From: Theobroma cacao
Taxonomy: Eukaryota; Streptophyta; Magnoliopsida; Malvales; Malvaceae
Assembly: GCF_000208745.1 (NCBI RefSeq)
Contig: NC_030854.1
Coordinates: forward strand, 934,743 to 998,742
Length of the DNA stretch: 64,000 nt
Direction of reading: 5' to 3'
Below the pieces are notes generated by a model. It made no database searches, was not told where the DNA came from, and saw only the letters and a list, made by a program, of their open reading frames with translations. The position numbers and the translations under genes are program-made. This document shows, piece after piece, positions 24,148 to 36,645 of the stretch (the stretch's first letter is position 1; every line of letters starts with the position of its first letter).

Positions 24148-25557
24148 TCACACGATCGCGGATACGTACTGCATAAACTCGGCGTCGTTCTCAATCCCCG
24201 CCATCGTATCAGGCGCCAAAACAACCTCCAAGTCAACGCTCCCGTTCCCTTCTCTCCCAGGAAAGGCTGAGATCTTCCCGTCAAACTTATTGGCCCTACC
24301 ACTCCTCACCGCCAAAGGTCGGCCCCACCCGAAATCATTATCGTACATTGGAAATCTAGGAGAACTTCCCATGGTGATCGATGCGCCGTCGGAGTTCCCT
24401 AGCGGGAACAGCCTCGGCTGCTTCTCCCAATCGGCGACACCTCCCCGCACCGTACCGTCGTCGTGCGCCACCACGTTTTTGTGAAGCAGATCGGCGCTCC
24501 AGCCCAAGTCTTTAGCCAGCAACTCGCCGGCTGGAGCGAAAGTCGGGATACTCTGAATCGCGTTCCCGAAATAGTACGGCTCGAGCTTGGGGTCCAACCT
24601 GTGCCGGCAATTCACAGCCATCCTAAACGTCGTCGTCTTGGTGATCTCTAATTTTCTGGCACGCGTGACCGACCTCCAAAGCTGAGCGCAGAGAGATTGG
24701 AAAGACGAAATCTCATCGTTACTATTTTTCACCTTGCCGTTGGACAAACCGTTGGTTTCTCCGTTAACGGATTTCCAACTGTCGTTGCAGAGCTTGCCCA
24801 AAACTTCGGAATTCGTTTGTTTAGTTAAAAAGCGACCGTAATTAGCTCTGTATTTAAGTTTCAAAATGGCTTCTCTGGTGAAATGGAAAATCCTTTCCCT
24901 CAACGGCTCGTTGCCGGCAAAAGTAACTGTGGGTCCGCCGGGAGGGAATTTAAGCACGGCTTGAGAATTGAACACGGTGTTGCGGCTAAAATCAGGGGTT
25001 TTCGATATTTTTGAAGCTCCTTTGGTCATCTCAGCGAACGTGTTGAAAAAGTGCCAGAACGAAGTCCCATCGGTCACAGCGTGGTTCACCGTGCTCCCGA
25101 TAAAAACCCCGTCGACTAACTCGGTCATCTGAACCGCAGCTAACGGCTTGAAATGGCCGGAGTAACTAAGCGTCTTATCGAAAGTGAAAAACTCCTTGAC
25201 ACAATTGGGGACATCGCCGGGGCACAAAATGTCGTGGATGGAAACTTTAGGAGATTTCACCACGAGGAACTCTATGCCGGCGTCGTTGCACGTGATGTGC
25301 ACGTGCCCGTCGGGGTCGGTCATGAGACGACCGGCCAAAGGAGGGAAGTGAGAGAGAGTAGTTGAAATAGATTGTTTAAGGAAGACCACGAGGTCGTCAA
25401 AGGAGATAGGAGGAGCCGTCAGCAAAACTCCTTTCTGAATGTACTGACAGGAGAGCATGGGGATGTCCGAAACTGAGAGCTTTAAGGTTTTGACATTGGA
25501 TTTCTGGTCTGGGAAAATCGTGCATTTGGAAATGAGAGTAGCTGAAGAAGAAGGCAT
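24148..25557 (-). CDS. BAHD-family acyl-CoA-dependent acyltransferase
   Basis: A single-exon, 469-aa frame starting MPSSSATLISKCTIFPDQ. BAHD hallmarks: FPPLAGRL (71-78), the catalytic HXXXD motif as HAVTDG (His159, Asp163), and the structural DFGWG motif (408-412), followed by GKISAFPGREG and DLEVVL. These cytosolic enzymes move acyl groups from CoA thioesters onto alcohols or amines in phenylpropanoid, alkaloid and ester metabolism. The intronless structure and the opening resemble the 'uncharacterized acetyltransferase At3g50280-like' group, but donor and acceptor cannot be read from sequence. Both motifs and the length are intact, so it is probably functional. A TATA-like element lies about 117 bp upstream. 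Plus-strand frames inside it are shadows of its GC-rich codons. Confidence 0.93.
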   Translation of the reverse strand: MPSSSATLISKCTIFPDQKSNVKTLKLSVSDIPMLSCQYIQKGVLLTAPPISFDDLVVFLKQSISTTLSHFPPLAGRLMTDPDGHVHITCNDAGIEFLVVKSPKVSIHDILCPGDVPNCVKEFFTFDKTLSYSGHFKPLAAVQMTELVDGVFIGSTVNHAVTDGTSFWHFFNTFAEMTKGASKISKTPDFSRNTVFNSQAVLKFPPGGPTVTFAGNEPLRERIFHFTREAILKLKYRANYGRFLTKQTNSEVLGKLCNDSWKSVNGETNGLSNGKVKNSNDEISSFQSLCAQLWRSVTRARKLEITKTTTFRMAVNCRHRLDPKLEPYYFGNAIQSIPTFAPAGELLAKDLGWSADLLHKNVVAHDDGTVRGGVADWEKQPRLFPLGNSDGASITMGSSPRFPMYDNDFGWGRPLAVRSGRANKFDGKISAFPGREGNGSVDLEVVLAPDTMAGIENDAEFMQYVSAIV

Positions 25558-27564
25558 GATGATTCTCGAAAAAGGGTATTCTTGGTTTCTATCTTTTTTT
25601 CCTTTGTCTTAAGCTCTCACTGGAGAAACAAGAGGGGTGTGGGAGTGAGGGACGAAGGAAGAGGGAAAGGGGGTTTATATAGAAGAAGGAAAGGTATTGG
25701 GTTCGTGAACTTAAAAGGAGCTTGGTAGTTTCGTGGTGGTTGTTTCTTGGCCTTCTTTCTTATTTGTCTGTCTTCTCATTATATCCATTTGTTTATGTTA
25801 TGGATTTTTTATCAACAGTGTGAGAACGAGAGAGCTTGACGTGGCAAGGGAAGGTGGAACTTTGTAACAGTAAAGGGAATCATTTTCCTTTATTTTTTCT
25901 TTTATTTTGGGAAGTTAATGTTGAAGTTTGAGCTTCTACTGCTGAATCTGCATTCTTTTTCTGGTTTTCTTGTATGCCAGATTGTCAGGTAACTAAATGC
26001 GGAAGCTTTTTTCTAGGGAGGATTAGAAAATCATGGAAGCTATCAGTTCTGGGATGCCTAGGAATCCAACAAGTTCCATGCTTTTCCTGCGAAAAAATAG
26101 ATTCAGATCCTGTTACAACAGCTGCTGATTCTCGTGACTTGCTGCAATTTCTTGCAAGATCCTAGCCATGTGCCCCAGATCTTTAGGATTCAGAGCAATT
26201 CTTTTGTTTATGTTTTTGGGGAGATCTTTGTATCGCAACCAGTTTACTAGGATGTACTTTCACAAAGATGATAATGTCTGCTGTCTTCCCTCAGTTGTCT
26301 AGTTGGTGCGTCAAAGCTGGCTAATGGCTTCAAACTCAATCTCTTAGATTCCTAATGTCTATGTAGTTTTCATCATAGTCTTAGCTTAGTTTATCCTCAA
26401 TTAGCCTATATCTCTGGATTTAGATTGTCTTTGATCCCAACTTGTTGGATTTATAACTATAATATTATCTTATGTTTATTCTTACAAGTATATTAATTAT
26501 ATATTTTATTGACCGAAAGTATTTTAAACATATAAATATAATAAAGATTTCTCTATTTATTGTCAATTGACTTTAAATTAAGTATTTTTCTTAAAAATTC
26601 CATATGATATCAAAACAAACATTATTTTCATTCATTAACCCATTTTCTTGAAATTCATGCCATGTAATCAACAATAAATTTGTGAATCTTGATTTTATAA
26701 CTCAAAAGATCCCGTTCGCGGTTCTGATTTCATCTTACTGTTAAAAAGAGAACATAAATGGGAAAACTTGGTTCTCTTGTCTAGCTGTTTTTCGTCATCT
26801 AAATTGTTTGAATAATTGACAAGAGCAATGAAAGAGATGGGAGGGACTAATGTGCTAATCCTGACATTTCTCTTTGTTGTCTGTGCAGCCACCCTGGTTT
26901 GGCAAATCATCATCTGTAAGTTGTAAGAAGAAAACATGTTTTATTAGTCTCAACAATGCATTCATTTTGTCCAAATCCAACCCATAATTGCCCAAGGATG
27001 GCATTTTTTCCACATGGTACGTGGAATACCAAACCTACTATTTTCTTTCCACAAAATGATTATGATTTCTTGCTGTCATCTTAACCCATCAAAACCAAAT
27101 AATTGAAAATTTTTTTTCCTGTTTTTTTTTTTTACCATAACCCGTATCTGTCAAAAGCCTAACAATCTGGTCTCTCTGTTCAGATTAATCGAAACAAACT
27201 TGGGATTCTGCAAAAGATGTTGACATGCTGATTATGATAAAAGGAAAAGAGGGTCATCATTAAAGCAAAGACAAGTACAGAAAAAATGAGGTCATCCATG
27301 GAAATCATGAATCAGGAAAACAAAAATGTTACCGCTGAGGACCACAGAAAAAAGAAAATCGTTTTCCCCATGTGCTACAATTGCCGTTTTGCTTCTGGGA
27401 AAGCTCGAAATAAACCAGACAGATCCACGAAGCTGATGAGCTACAGAGCTTAGAATGCATGTTACTCTTTGCCAAGGAAATGCTCTCAGGCCTACTTGCT
27501 TTGACCAAAAAGAACAATTAACCACAGGATCATTTTAAACGTGAAGCAAATGTTAATTTGTAAC
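25558..27564. other. Intergenic, BAHD promoter and spacer
   Basis: 25558-25670 is the purine-rich BAHD leader (minus strand), with its TATA element at 25674-25682. Beyond it I see no supportable gene. Frames at 25974-26165, 26695-26937 and 27292-27525 lack recognisable motifs. Confidence 0.45.
25674..25682 (-). promoter_or_regulatory. TATA box of the BAHD gene
   Basis: Minus-strand CTATATAAA lies about 117 bp upstream of the BAHD ATG and is followed by a CT-rich leader. Placement fits a plant core promoter, although the transcription start is not mapped. Confidence 0.55.
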
Positions 27565-27783
27565 TCACCATGAATTGACAACCTCGACTTTGTCCTGGCT
27601 CACCAAAGTTTTAACAGGAAGGTTCTTTGGACGGTGTAAGCTCAACTTGTAGCCGACCCTGTTCAGGTTTTCTTGCCTTCTTTGCTTCCTGTTTGATGGT
27701 TTCATCTGCCAGGCCGGCACATAGCTCCCCAAGTCTATCGGTTCAAGCTTCCTGCTGCAACCAACAGATAAAGGGGAAGACAA
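27565..27783 (-). CDS. Possible terminal exon or small ORF beside the copia element
   Basis: A 72-codon minus-strand frame ends KLSLHRPKNLPVKTLVSQDK... before a stop. Near its upstream end the minus strand reads TCTGTTGGTTGCAG then CAGGAAGCTTGAACC, which looks like a splice acceptor, so the coding part may begin at RKLEPIDLGSYVPAWQ. The frame is rich in Lys/Arg/Pro and does not resemble neighbouring non-coding sequence, but I do not recognise a family. Its 5' side lies 50 bp from the 5' end of the copia insertion, so upstream exons could have been separated from it. It could also be a chance frame. Confidence 0.25.
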   Translation of the reverse strand: MSSPLSVGCSRKLEPIDLGSYVPAWQMKPSNRKQRRQENLNRVGYKLSLHRPKNLPVKTLVSQDKVEVVNSW

Positions 27784-27837
27784 GTGGAAATTAATTTAGC
27801 TTGAGCATCCTTTTGCTGGTGGACTTGGCATGGACCC

Positions 27838-28314
27838 TGTTGAGAAATGGTGTGCTACTTGCTGAAAGTGGCACCAAGGCAGAGAGTCAATAAGGTGTCG
27901 TTTTGTATTTAAGACTTATGTTGTCCTTTGATGTTGTTCTGCTATCGTTTTGATCTCGAGTTTATTTACGTAGTGTTGTATTTCCTTTACTATTGAAATT
28001 TATTGTTTTTCCAATTGTTAGGGATTTTACTTTCCGTTCCTCCTTCAAAATATGTTGTTATGCTTGGTGTCTATTGTCTGTTATGTGGCAGGGTATCTAT
28101 CACAGATCCCTATGCTTCTAGAATATAGGATATCAGCTCAAGTGGGTGTGTTCAACTGGTGCTGGTAAATTTGGTTATCCTCCATTGTATATATTGCTCT
28201 GTTACTTAATGAAAAATGAGCTTTTCTCTTCCAGATATTTTTTCTTCTGTTCTTTATTCATTGGAACCTTTGCTTATCTTCATTTTTCTTTCAAAAATGT
28301 TTAAGTTTCCAACA
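27838..28314 (+). repeat. 5' LTR of the full-length copia element
   Basis: 477 bp with TG...CA ends, aligned along its whole length with 32325-32799. Confidence 0.93.
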
Positions 28315-28327
28315 TGGTATCAGAGCC
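28315..28327 (+). other. Primer-binding site (tRNA-iMet type)
   Basis: TGGTATCAGAGCC lies immediately after the 5' LTR. It is complementary to the 3' end of initiator methionine tRNA, the usual copia primer. Confidence 0.9.
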
Positions 28328-31300
28328 TCACAACAGGTCTTAAGGGTCTATTTTTCATGTTATCATCTTCATTTAGCTTCTTGTTCATTCTTTTGCGTAG
28401 GTTTTTTTTTTCATAGCTATAGTCGAGTTCAACACATCAGCTCCACTAGTCTTTACTAGTGAAAACTATGCCACTTGGTCCTTGAAAATGAAATCTTACC
28501 TCAAAGCATACTATATCTAAGAGGTAGTGGAGACTAGAGAGGACCCTGTTCAACGACATGCTAACCCCACTTTTACTCAGATTCGATAGTTTGAAGAGGA
28601 CAAAGCAAAAAGGTATAAGGCTCTGTCCTGTTTGTAGTCTATTGTTTATGATGAAATTTTCTTTAAGATTATGCATCTAAATAGTCCTAAAGAGGTATGA
28701 GATCACTTGAAAGATGAATTTTTTGGTAGTGATAGGACTAGATAGATTCAGTCTTTGAATTTGTTTAGACAGTTTAAGATGTTAAGGATGGAACATGATG
28801 AAACCATTAAGGAATTTTTTGGAAATATGATGGCCTTAGTGAATCAATTGAGATTGTTAGGAAAGGTCATGACAAAGAAAAGGTTAGTGCATAAGATGCT
28901 AGTGAGCCTTTCAGAGAAATATGAGTCCCAGGTTTCTTCATTAAAGAATTCCAAGGATATTGGACAGCTAAACAGGGAAGAGCATTTAGGCAAAAAAGTG
29001 TGGTGGATAGTGCTTTGGTTGCTCAAACTAGGAATCTTAAAGTTAGTGGTAATAGCACAACGAAGAATGAAGGTGAAAAGAAGGAGAAGGATAAGAAAAC
29101 AGCAAATGGAAATTTTGGTAAATTGAAGTAGAAGTATCAGCCCTACCCTCATTGCAAGAAAACCACATATTTTGCAAAATTTTGTTGGTACAAACCCCAT
29201 GTAAAATGTAAAGCTTGTAACCAACTAGGTCATGTTGGAAAGGTGTGTAAAACCAAAGGTTCCAAGTCTAATGAGAAGGCTACAGTAATTGAGCAAGTTG
29301 AGGAATTTGATGAAGTCTTATTTATGGCTCGAGAAATAGGTGAATTTATCAAGAAGAATTTATGGTTAATTGACAGTGCTTGCTCAAATCACCTAACTAG
29401 TGATAAGAGTTAGTTCGTTGCACTAGATAAGAGTTATAGGTCTAGAGTAGAGATAGGTAATGGAGCATTTTTGAAGATACTTGGTATAGGGATTGTCATG
29501 GTTGAAACTTAGTCAGGTAACAAGTATATCTCCAATGTCTTTTTTGTTTTTGAGGCTAACCAAAATCTGCTCAGTGTTGGACAACTTAGTCAAAGTCACT
29601 ATGCTCTCTTATTCAAGGACAGGAGTTGCATTATATTTAATCCTAAGGGAGAGGAAGTTTTAACTGTTAAAATGAGAAACAAATGCTTTCCAATAGACTG
29701 TAAGCATGCTGAGCATAAAGCTTATTTCAATGCTATTAATGAATCAGAACTGTGGCATAGGAGGTTAAGCTATGTTGATAACAACTCTTTGCAAAATATG
29801 GCTTCTCATCAGCTGGTTGAAGGTTTACCAAAGATAACAAAGCCTAAATAGATATGTGGAACTTGTCAGTTTGGCAAGCAGAATAGGACTTCATTTCAAA
29901 AAAAAAAAGGAGGTGGAAAGCTACTGACAAGTTGCAGCTCATTCATTCTGACCTGGGAAAACCTATGAAGACTAAATCACTTCGCGGCAATAGGTACTAC
30001 TTGTTGTTTATTGATGAAGTTACAAGATTTTGTTGGCTATTTTTTTGAATCCAAATCTGACACTTTTAAGAATTTTGTGAAGTTCAGAAAGTTGGTTGAG
30101 AATCAAGCATACACTTCTATAAAAACCCTTAGAACTAATAATGGAAAGAACTTATTATTGTTGAGTTCGAAGATTATCTAGTTCAGCTAGGGATTACTCA
30201 TCAGTTAACTACTACCTACAACCCTCAACAAAATGGGGTATCCGATAGGAAAAATAGAACACTTATGGAGATGGCTAAGTGTCTTTTATTTTAGAAAAAG
30301 TTACCAAAAACATTTTGGGCAGAAGCTGTTAACACAGCTAACTACTTGTTAAATTTAAGCCCTACAATGCTTGTATCAAGTAAGACTCCTTATGAGAGTT
30401 GGTTTGGTTATAAACCATCAATTAATCATTTGAACATTTTTGGTAACATATGCTATGCAAAAGTCTCGAGTGGCAAAAGAACTAAACTAGATAAGAAGAG
30501 TATCGTAGCCATTCACATTGGATACAGTGAAATTACTAACGGTTACAAGTTATATAATGTAGAGACAAAAAAGATTTTTGTAAGTAGGGACACAAAGTTT
30601 GATGAAAGCTCAATGTGGGACTGGGAAAACTCTAGTGTTGTGAGTGCTGACAGATACAATGTTAGTCCTAATGATGTTCAGAATGAAGATGATTTAGAAG
30701 AGGATTTAGAAGATGAAAAACTAGCAGTGAAAGGTACAAAGTCCTGACAAGATATCTATGTTAAGTGTAATGTTGAGGTATGTGAACCTACTAATTATGC
30801 AAAAGCTGCAAAAGACAATAAGTGGGTGCAAGCTATGAAAAATTAAATGCTAATGATTGAGAAGAATAATACTTGGTTATTAGTAGACAAGCCAACTGAT
30901 CAGCATGTAATTGGGACAAAGTGGATCTACAGGACAAAGTTTAATAATGATGGAACAATGAACAAGTTTAAAGCAAGGCTTGTAGTGAAAGGATATTCTC
31001 ATAGTTATGGTGTGGATTACTGAGAGACTTTTGCTCTAGTAGCAAGACATGATACTATAAGGTTGTTAGCTACTTTAGCTGTTCGAGAAGGTTGGAAGAT
31101 CTGGCATCTTGATGTGAAATTTGCTTTTTTGAATGGCTATCTTATTGAAGATATTTATGTTCATCAACCTAAAGGGTTCATCAAACCAGGGAGTGAAGTT
31201 AAAGTTTGTAAACTAATGAAAGCTTTGTATGGGTTAAAACAAGCTCCAAGGGCCTGGTATAACAGAATTGACTCATTTCTCATTGTTGAAGGTTTTCAAA

Positions 31301-32324
31301 AGAGTCAAAATGAGCCTACACTATATTTGTGCAATCATGCAAATTCTATTAAGGTAATCATCTCCTTGTATGTTGTTGATTTATTGCTTACTGGTTTAAA
31401 TGTTAGCTTCTTAACTGATTTTAAGATCAAGTTAATGAAAGAGTTTGAAATGACTAATTTAGGAGAGATGCACTATTTTTTGGGGTTACAATTTATTTAA
31501 AACTCAACTTATATTTGTATTCATCAAAGTAAATATGCATATGAGCTATTAAGGAAATTTCAAATGAACAATTGTAAAGCTATTGAAACTCCAATTACCT
31601 CAAACTGTAAATTGAGTAAAAAAGATGGAGCCCTAGTAGTTGTTGGTTCAAGTTATAGAAGTATCATTGGAAGCTTATTGTACTTAACAACTTCCAAACC
31701 AGATTTGATGTATCCAGCAAGTTTACTTTCTAGATTTATGCAGAAACTTTCCCAGGATCATTATACTACTACAAAAAAGGTTCTAAGATACTTAAAAGGA
31801 ATAGTGAATTATGGTCCCTTGTTTGAAAAGGAGAAGAGTGGTGACTTGGTTGGTTATTATGACAGCAACTAGGATGGTAACTTAGATGATGCCAAGAGTA
31901 CATATGGTTATTGCCTTTTATTTAGAAATGCTACCTTTTTTTGGAGCTCCAAGAAATAGAAAGTGGTAGCCCAATCCTTTGCTGAAGCTGAATACATTTC
32001 AACTACAGTTGCTGCCAATCAGGTAATTTGGATCAAGAAAATTCTTGGAGATTTGGGATTCAAGCAAGAAGTAGGCATTCCTTTAGTGATTGATAATAAA
32101 TTTGCAATCTCCATTGCCAAGAATCCTGTTCATCATGTTAGAACTAAGCATATGAAGGTAAAGTTTCATTTCATCCGAGAAGCAGTTAGAGATGGTGAGA
32201 TCTTGGTACTTCATTGTGGAACTCATGAACAAATTACTAATATTTTCACTAAATGTTTGAACAAGGAAAAATTTTAATATCTGAGGATGCTATTGGGGTC
32301 AACAAGATGAACACCAAGGAGGTG

Positions 32325-32799
32325 TGTTGAAAAATGGTGTGTTACTTGCTAAAAGTGGCACTAAGGCAGAGAGTCAACAAGGTGTCATTTTATATTGAAA
32401 CTTATGTTGTCATTTGATGTTGTTCTACTGTCATTTTGGTCTTAAGTTTATTTACATAGTGTTATATTTCCTTTACTGTTGAAATTTTTAGTTTTCATAA
32501 TTGTTAGGGATTTTACTTTCCTTTCCTTCTTCAAGATATGTTGTTATGCTTGGTGTCTACTGTTTGTTATGTGGCAGGGTATCTATCACAGATCCCTATG
32601 CTCCTAGATGTAGGATATCAGCTCAGGTGGGTGTGTACAATTGGTGTTGGTAAATTTGGTTATCCTCCATTGTTTATATTGCTATGTTACTTAATGAAAA
32701 ATGAGCTTTTCTCTTCTAGATATTTTTTCTTCTATTCTTTATTCATTGAAACCTTTGCTTATCTTCATTTTTCTTTCTGAAATTTCTGAGTTTCCAACA
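32325..32799 (+). repeat. 3' LTR of the full-length copia element
   Basis: 475 bp, preceded by the purine tract CCAAGGAGG. Over the first 190 bp about 20 positions differ from the 5' LTR by eye, many of them G/A or C/T changes. Confidence 0.93.
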
Positions 32800-33328
32800 G
32801 ACCCCTGGTCCATTTTATTTTTGATTAATAAATGTAAAGCAAGTGAGGGAAAAAAATATTGATCACATTTTAAGCTCCTCTTTTATGAAAAATTCCAAAG
32901 ACTGTTGTATAGTCCAAAGTACAATAATTAAGGTCTTACCCACTCTTTATTTTTTAAATAAAGAAAATGGTATCCTTTTTCTTCAAAGTATATAGTTTTC
33001 AATTTTAAAGTGTTAATTATTCAAAAAATTGAAGAAAATATTTTATTCGAGGGTCAAAGGAAGAGGGTGTCGAGAGATAAGTCAAGGAAGGAAAGATGAA
33101 GGATCTGATTTTTCGAAATTGTCTTGTGCTTTAAAAATGTGTACGATAATTTTTCTAGATCATCAAAGTTTTTTACGTCTTTATCTTTTCACACATGAAG
33201 AAATATTGAAAAATTTTTACCCAAAGTGTTTTCATGTTTTCCAAACAAAGCGAGAGGAGAGTAACGAAAGATGTATAGACTTTTGAGCTTAAATTTTCAA
33301 AGATATTTGATCAAATTCAGATAGACTA

Positions 33329-34013
33329 ACTGTTTGTTTAGCTTGATTTTTTTTTCAACTTTCCTATCTCTTAAAAGTAAAAGTCAAGCCAAATAGTTTT
33401 TTTTAAGAACAAAATTAAAAAAAAATCTTAAAAAAAAGCTCTAGAAAGAAGTTTTCTCTTTTATTTTTTAAAAAATACGTCATCTTTTCAGTAAATACTC
33501 CTCTCTTTCAATCTTTCTCCCTCCTTTTGTTAATCACCATTCTTCAACGCAAAATCTTGATCTCGCTTTCCTCTACCTCTCTCTAAAAATATTATTAAAA
33601 AAAAAACAAAAGACCTAGTAACAAAATAACAAAATCTAAAATTTTTTGTTCTTACAAAAATTAAGAGAAAAGAAGACTAAAAATTCAAAACTACATTCAT
33701 ATACTATTTAAAGGTTTTTTTTCTTTTTCACAAAAAAAAATCTAATAATATTACTATTATAAAAATTTAAGAGTTATTCCGTTTCTTTTTAGATTTTTTT
33801 TATTTTAATTATGAAATCGTATATAAATTCGAAAGAAACTTGTTCTATTTTAATTTATTAGATAATTAAAGATAGCATGAATACCTTTATAGTAATTTTA
33901 AAATTAAAATTTATATAATTTATTTTATTAAACAGTTTTAATTTAATTTTAAAAATTACTATTTTTCATAAAAGCTTCTTTTAAACTAAAAAAATTAAGC
34001 CAAAGATGCTCTA
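33329..34013. mobile_element. MITE related to the one at 14.5 kb, inverted orientation
   Basis: The left end ACTGTTTGTTTAGCTTGATT and the right end (reverse complement AGCATCTTTGGCTTAATTTT) form imperfect inverted repeats, each flanked by CTA. The block CCTATCTCTTAAAAGTAAAA plus GTCAAGCCAAA matches the reverse complement of the 14.9-kb end of the nested MITE (CTATCCTTTAAAAGTAAAAG plus TCAGGCCAAA). No coding capacity. Confidence 0.5.
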
Positions 34014-36645
34014 AATATAAAAAACAATGGGAGAATACAAGGTAGCAAACAGATGTCCAAGGAGCTCCCCTTGCAAACCAGCTCATTAACAACCAAGGGA
34101 CTGAGGGCCCTTTTACTTATCTCATGAAATCAGGAGACTCAGGAAAGAAATACTCAACCAGATGTGTCTGAACTGTTTCAATCTTGTGCAAACTGACATG
34201 TACTCTCACTACAACCTTAATTTCAAAGAAAAAATCATGTTCACTTTTCCATAGCATATCTTCGATGTATCAAGGTAGGCCAGGCACTTGTAAACATAAT
34301 CCAAGAGCTACCATAGCAAATAAAAAATTCCATGCGAGCAGCTAAAACCCACATCGCACGATGACACCGCTCCTGTTTCATTGTCAGGCTGAAGTGGCTT
34401 CTTTTGACTGGCAATTTTTTATCCAGCAATTTTCCTTTCATGATGTGAAAACTCTTGAGAAGAAAAAAGCTGGCTTCATTTGACTGAGATAACAATGAAT
34501 TAAACAAATGAGAAAGGCTTTGATGCAGCAGACATATCCGAATGTGTGGTTCTTGTTATGAACTTATGAGGATATGATCTTAAAGAAACCAATGAAAGGA
34601 TAAACACATCTGAACAATCTAAGGTGACAAATCCTGCCCCCCGAGTGTTACAGATAAGGACCCTGAGTTGAAACCGGACGATCCAAAGCTTGTCTGTTGG
34701 TTTGTTTAGCCAACCATTTGAGAAGGGGGTCCTACGAAATTTAATACAGTTTCCATCATTGATGGCATCTCCTCGTGCAGTTTCCCCCCTTTGCGGAAGA
34801 AGACAGACAGGGAAAAGATTTTTGATTTTGCAGTGTAACGATTATGTGATGTCGGTAAAAGCCATTCTACCTTCCAATATACTTCGAGCATATGAGCCAG
34901 TTGGTACGTGTCGAGAACCTCTTGGTGAGGGCCTGAGGGGATTGGCAAAACTTGAGCAGAACCAATGGAATTATGAAAGGATCTGGATATTTTTTGATGC
35001 CATCAAATGAAGACACCGGTCAAATGTACTTCTACATTCATGCATCAGAGAAGAAATTGTCAAATCAGCCGTTGACAATGTTCTTAAAGGAGAAAAAAGT
35101 GAGGAGGACCAGCCATTTTAGCAAAGGTTGGGTCCACCTGTAAACATTTTATATAATCATCAATCTAACCCTGCGCAGGTAATTAAAACCCAAGTCATTT
35201 CAGGTCAAAAAGCCAAGAATATTCACCCAATTATTGAACAAAATCTCTGTTTTTTTTTCCTTCTTTTTAACTGTGATTTTTGTTCTTTGTTCCCCCATTT
35301 TCTTCCTTGGATTTGAAACCTGGATAAGATTCCATGTTCTCTCATCACACCCAAAACCATTACTTTCTCTGAGAGTCTATGGATCATCCAATATGCCTGG
35401 TAGCTTTATGATGTGCTTCTAGACCTTTGGAAATTATGAGAGGCTCATATGAAATTGGAAAAACAACCTAAAGCAATATACCAGAAAAACATATTTGACC
35501 TTGTTCCAAGGATAATATACCCCATTGTTCTCAGGTCCCACGTCTGATGTTCTTCGAGAAAATTAAATAGTAGCAGCAATGGAGGTGGGAATTTTAAATA
35601 CCGCAACCTCTTTTAAGTTGGCCTGAGAAGAGGAGACAAAACACAGTGCCAACAAGAAAAAGGCTAGTTGCTTTCCATTACTAATTGATGAATATGTGTT
35701 TGGTTGGTAGCTTTTGACATATGGTGCTAACTTGCCACTAATCCTGGTCTTGGATGATTTTATCTGATTTGGTAATGACAACTTAATTATTGGACTGCTA
35801 ATGATTATTTGTCCATGGTGCATGTACGCAATGATGCTCTAACAGGTAGAAAAAAAAGAAAACAAGAAAAAGAAAACAAGAATCTGCTAGCTGGACCGTT
35901 GCATTGATACTAGTAGTTATCAAATTGGTCCATAAATAACAATATTTCGTTTGTTGGATTCACCCACACCTTCAACCATAAAGAGCGAAAGAATCAAGAT
36001 GACAATCATCAGCACACATTGCAAAAGCTACTGTAGACTTGGAACATGAGTGAGGGTTTTGTTATAGGATTCGGGAGGACGCCAATGGAAGAGAAAACAG
36101 CATAGATTGTCATAGTGGACGTATAAATTTTTAGGTCAAGGAAATTAAACACGTTGATCTAAAAAAGGTAAGATAATTTTTCAGAATCAGACTTTCTACC
36201 TTTCGTGTTCCTTCCATGACCTGTCTATGGACCCTCCCCGCCCTCGGATTTCCTGAAAACAGGTTTTGAGCGTAAGAACCGTGTGTCATTGGAAGTCTAA
36301 GGATGGTATATATAGTGACAGTTTTCGGATGTTCATGTATTCTATGGTCAACTGTTACATGCTGGAAAATACATGTGTATATGGTTAAGATATTAACAAT
36401 CAGAACATTCGTTGCTGTTTTTAGACCTTTTGCTGGAGTGTAACGGGTATTAATTGGCAGAATGTAGACAGGAGAGGACCGGCGGGACAAGGACGTCCTG
36501 GAAAACACAAAAACTCGAAAGAGAAACAACTATAGTTAACTGTCTCAGACATTATAAGGTTGTTACTTCTCTTACATCACCCCATCACTTTCCTAGCCCA
36601 ACCTTGACGAGACCAGCTAGCCAGCCAGGTCCGTGGGGACCGTCA

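Larger units (their letters stand above)
27833..32804 (+). mobile_element. Full-length, inactivated Ty1/copia LTR retrotransposon
   Basis: Two LTRs (27838-28314 and 32325-32799), each TGTTGA...CCAACA, are flanked by a perfect 5-bp target duplication GACCC (27833-27837 and 32800-32804). The primer-binding site TGGTATCAGAGCC (28315) matches the 3' end of initiator tRNA-Met. Order inside is typical copia: gag (about 28400-29290) with zinc knuckle CKACNQLGHVGKVC (29211-29252), protease (LIDSACSNHL near 29366), integrase (HRRLSYVDNNSL near 29756, CGTCQFGKQ near 29858), reverse transcriptase (about 30900-31500) and RNase H (FAEAEYIST near 31979). Many in-frame stops and frameshifts break the polyprotein. 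The catalytic YVDD box reads YVVD (31369-31380), so the polymerase would be dead. Confidence 0.95.

Noticed and set aside
24290..25365. Plus-strand frames of 62-70 aa
   Set aside because: Antisense shadows of the GC-rich single-exon BAHD gene; no motifs of their own.
31063..32277. Three open frames as host genes
   Set aside because: They are the reverse transcriptase and RNase H parts of the copia polyprotein, split by stops.
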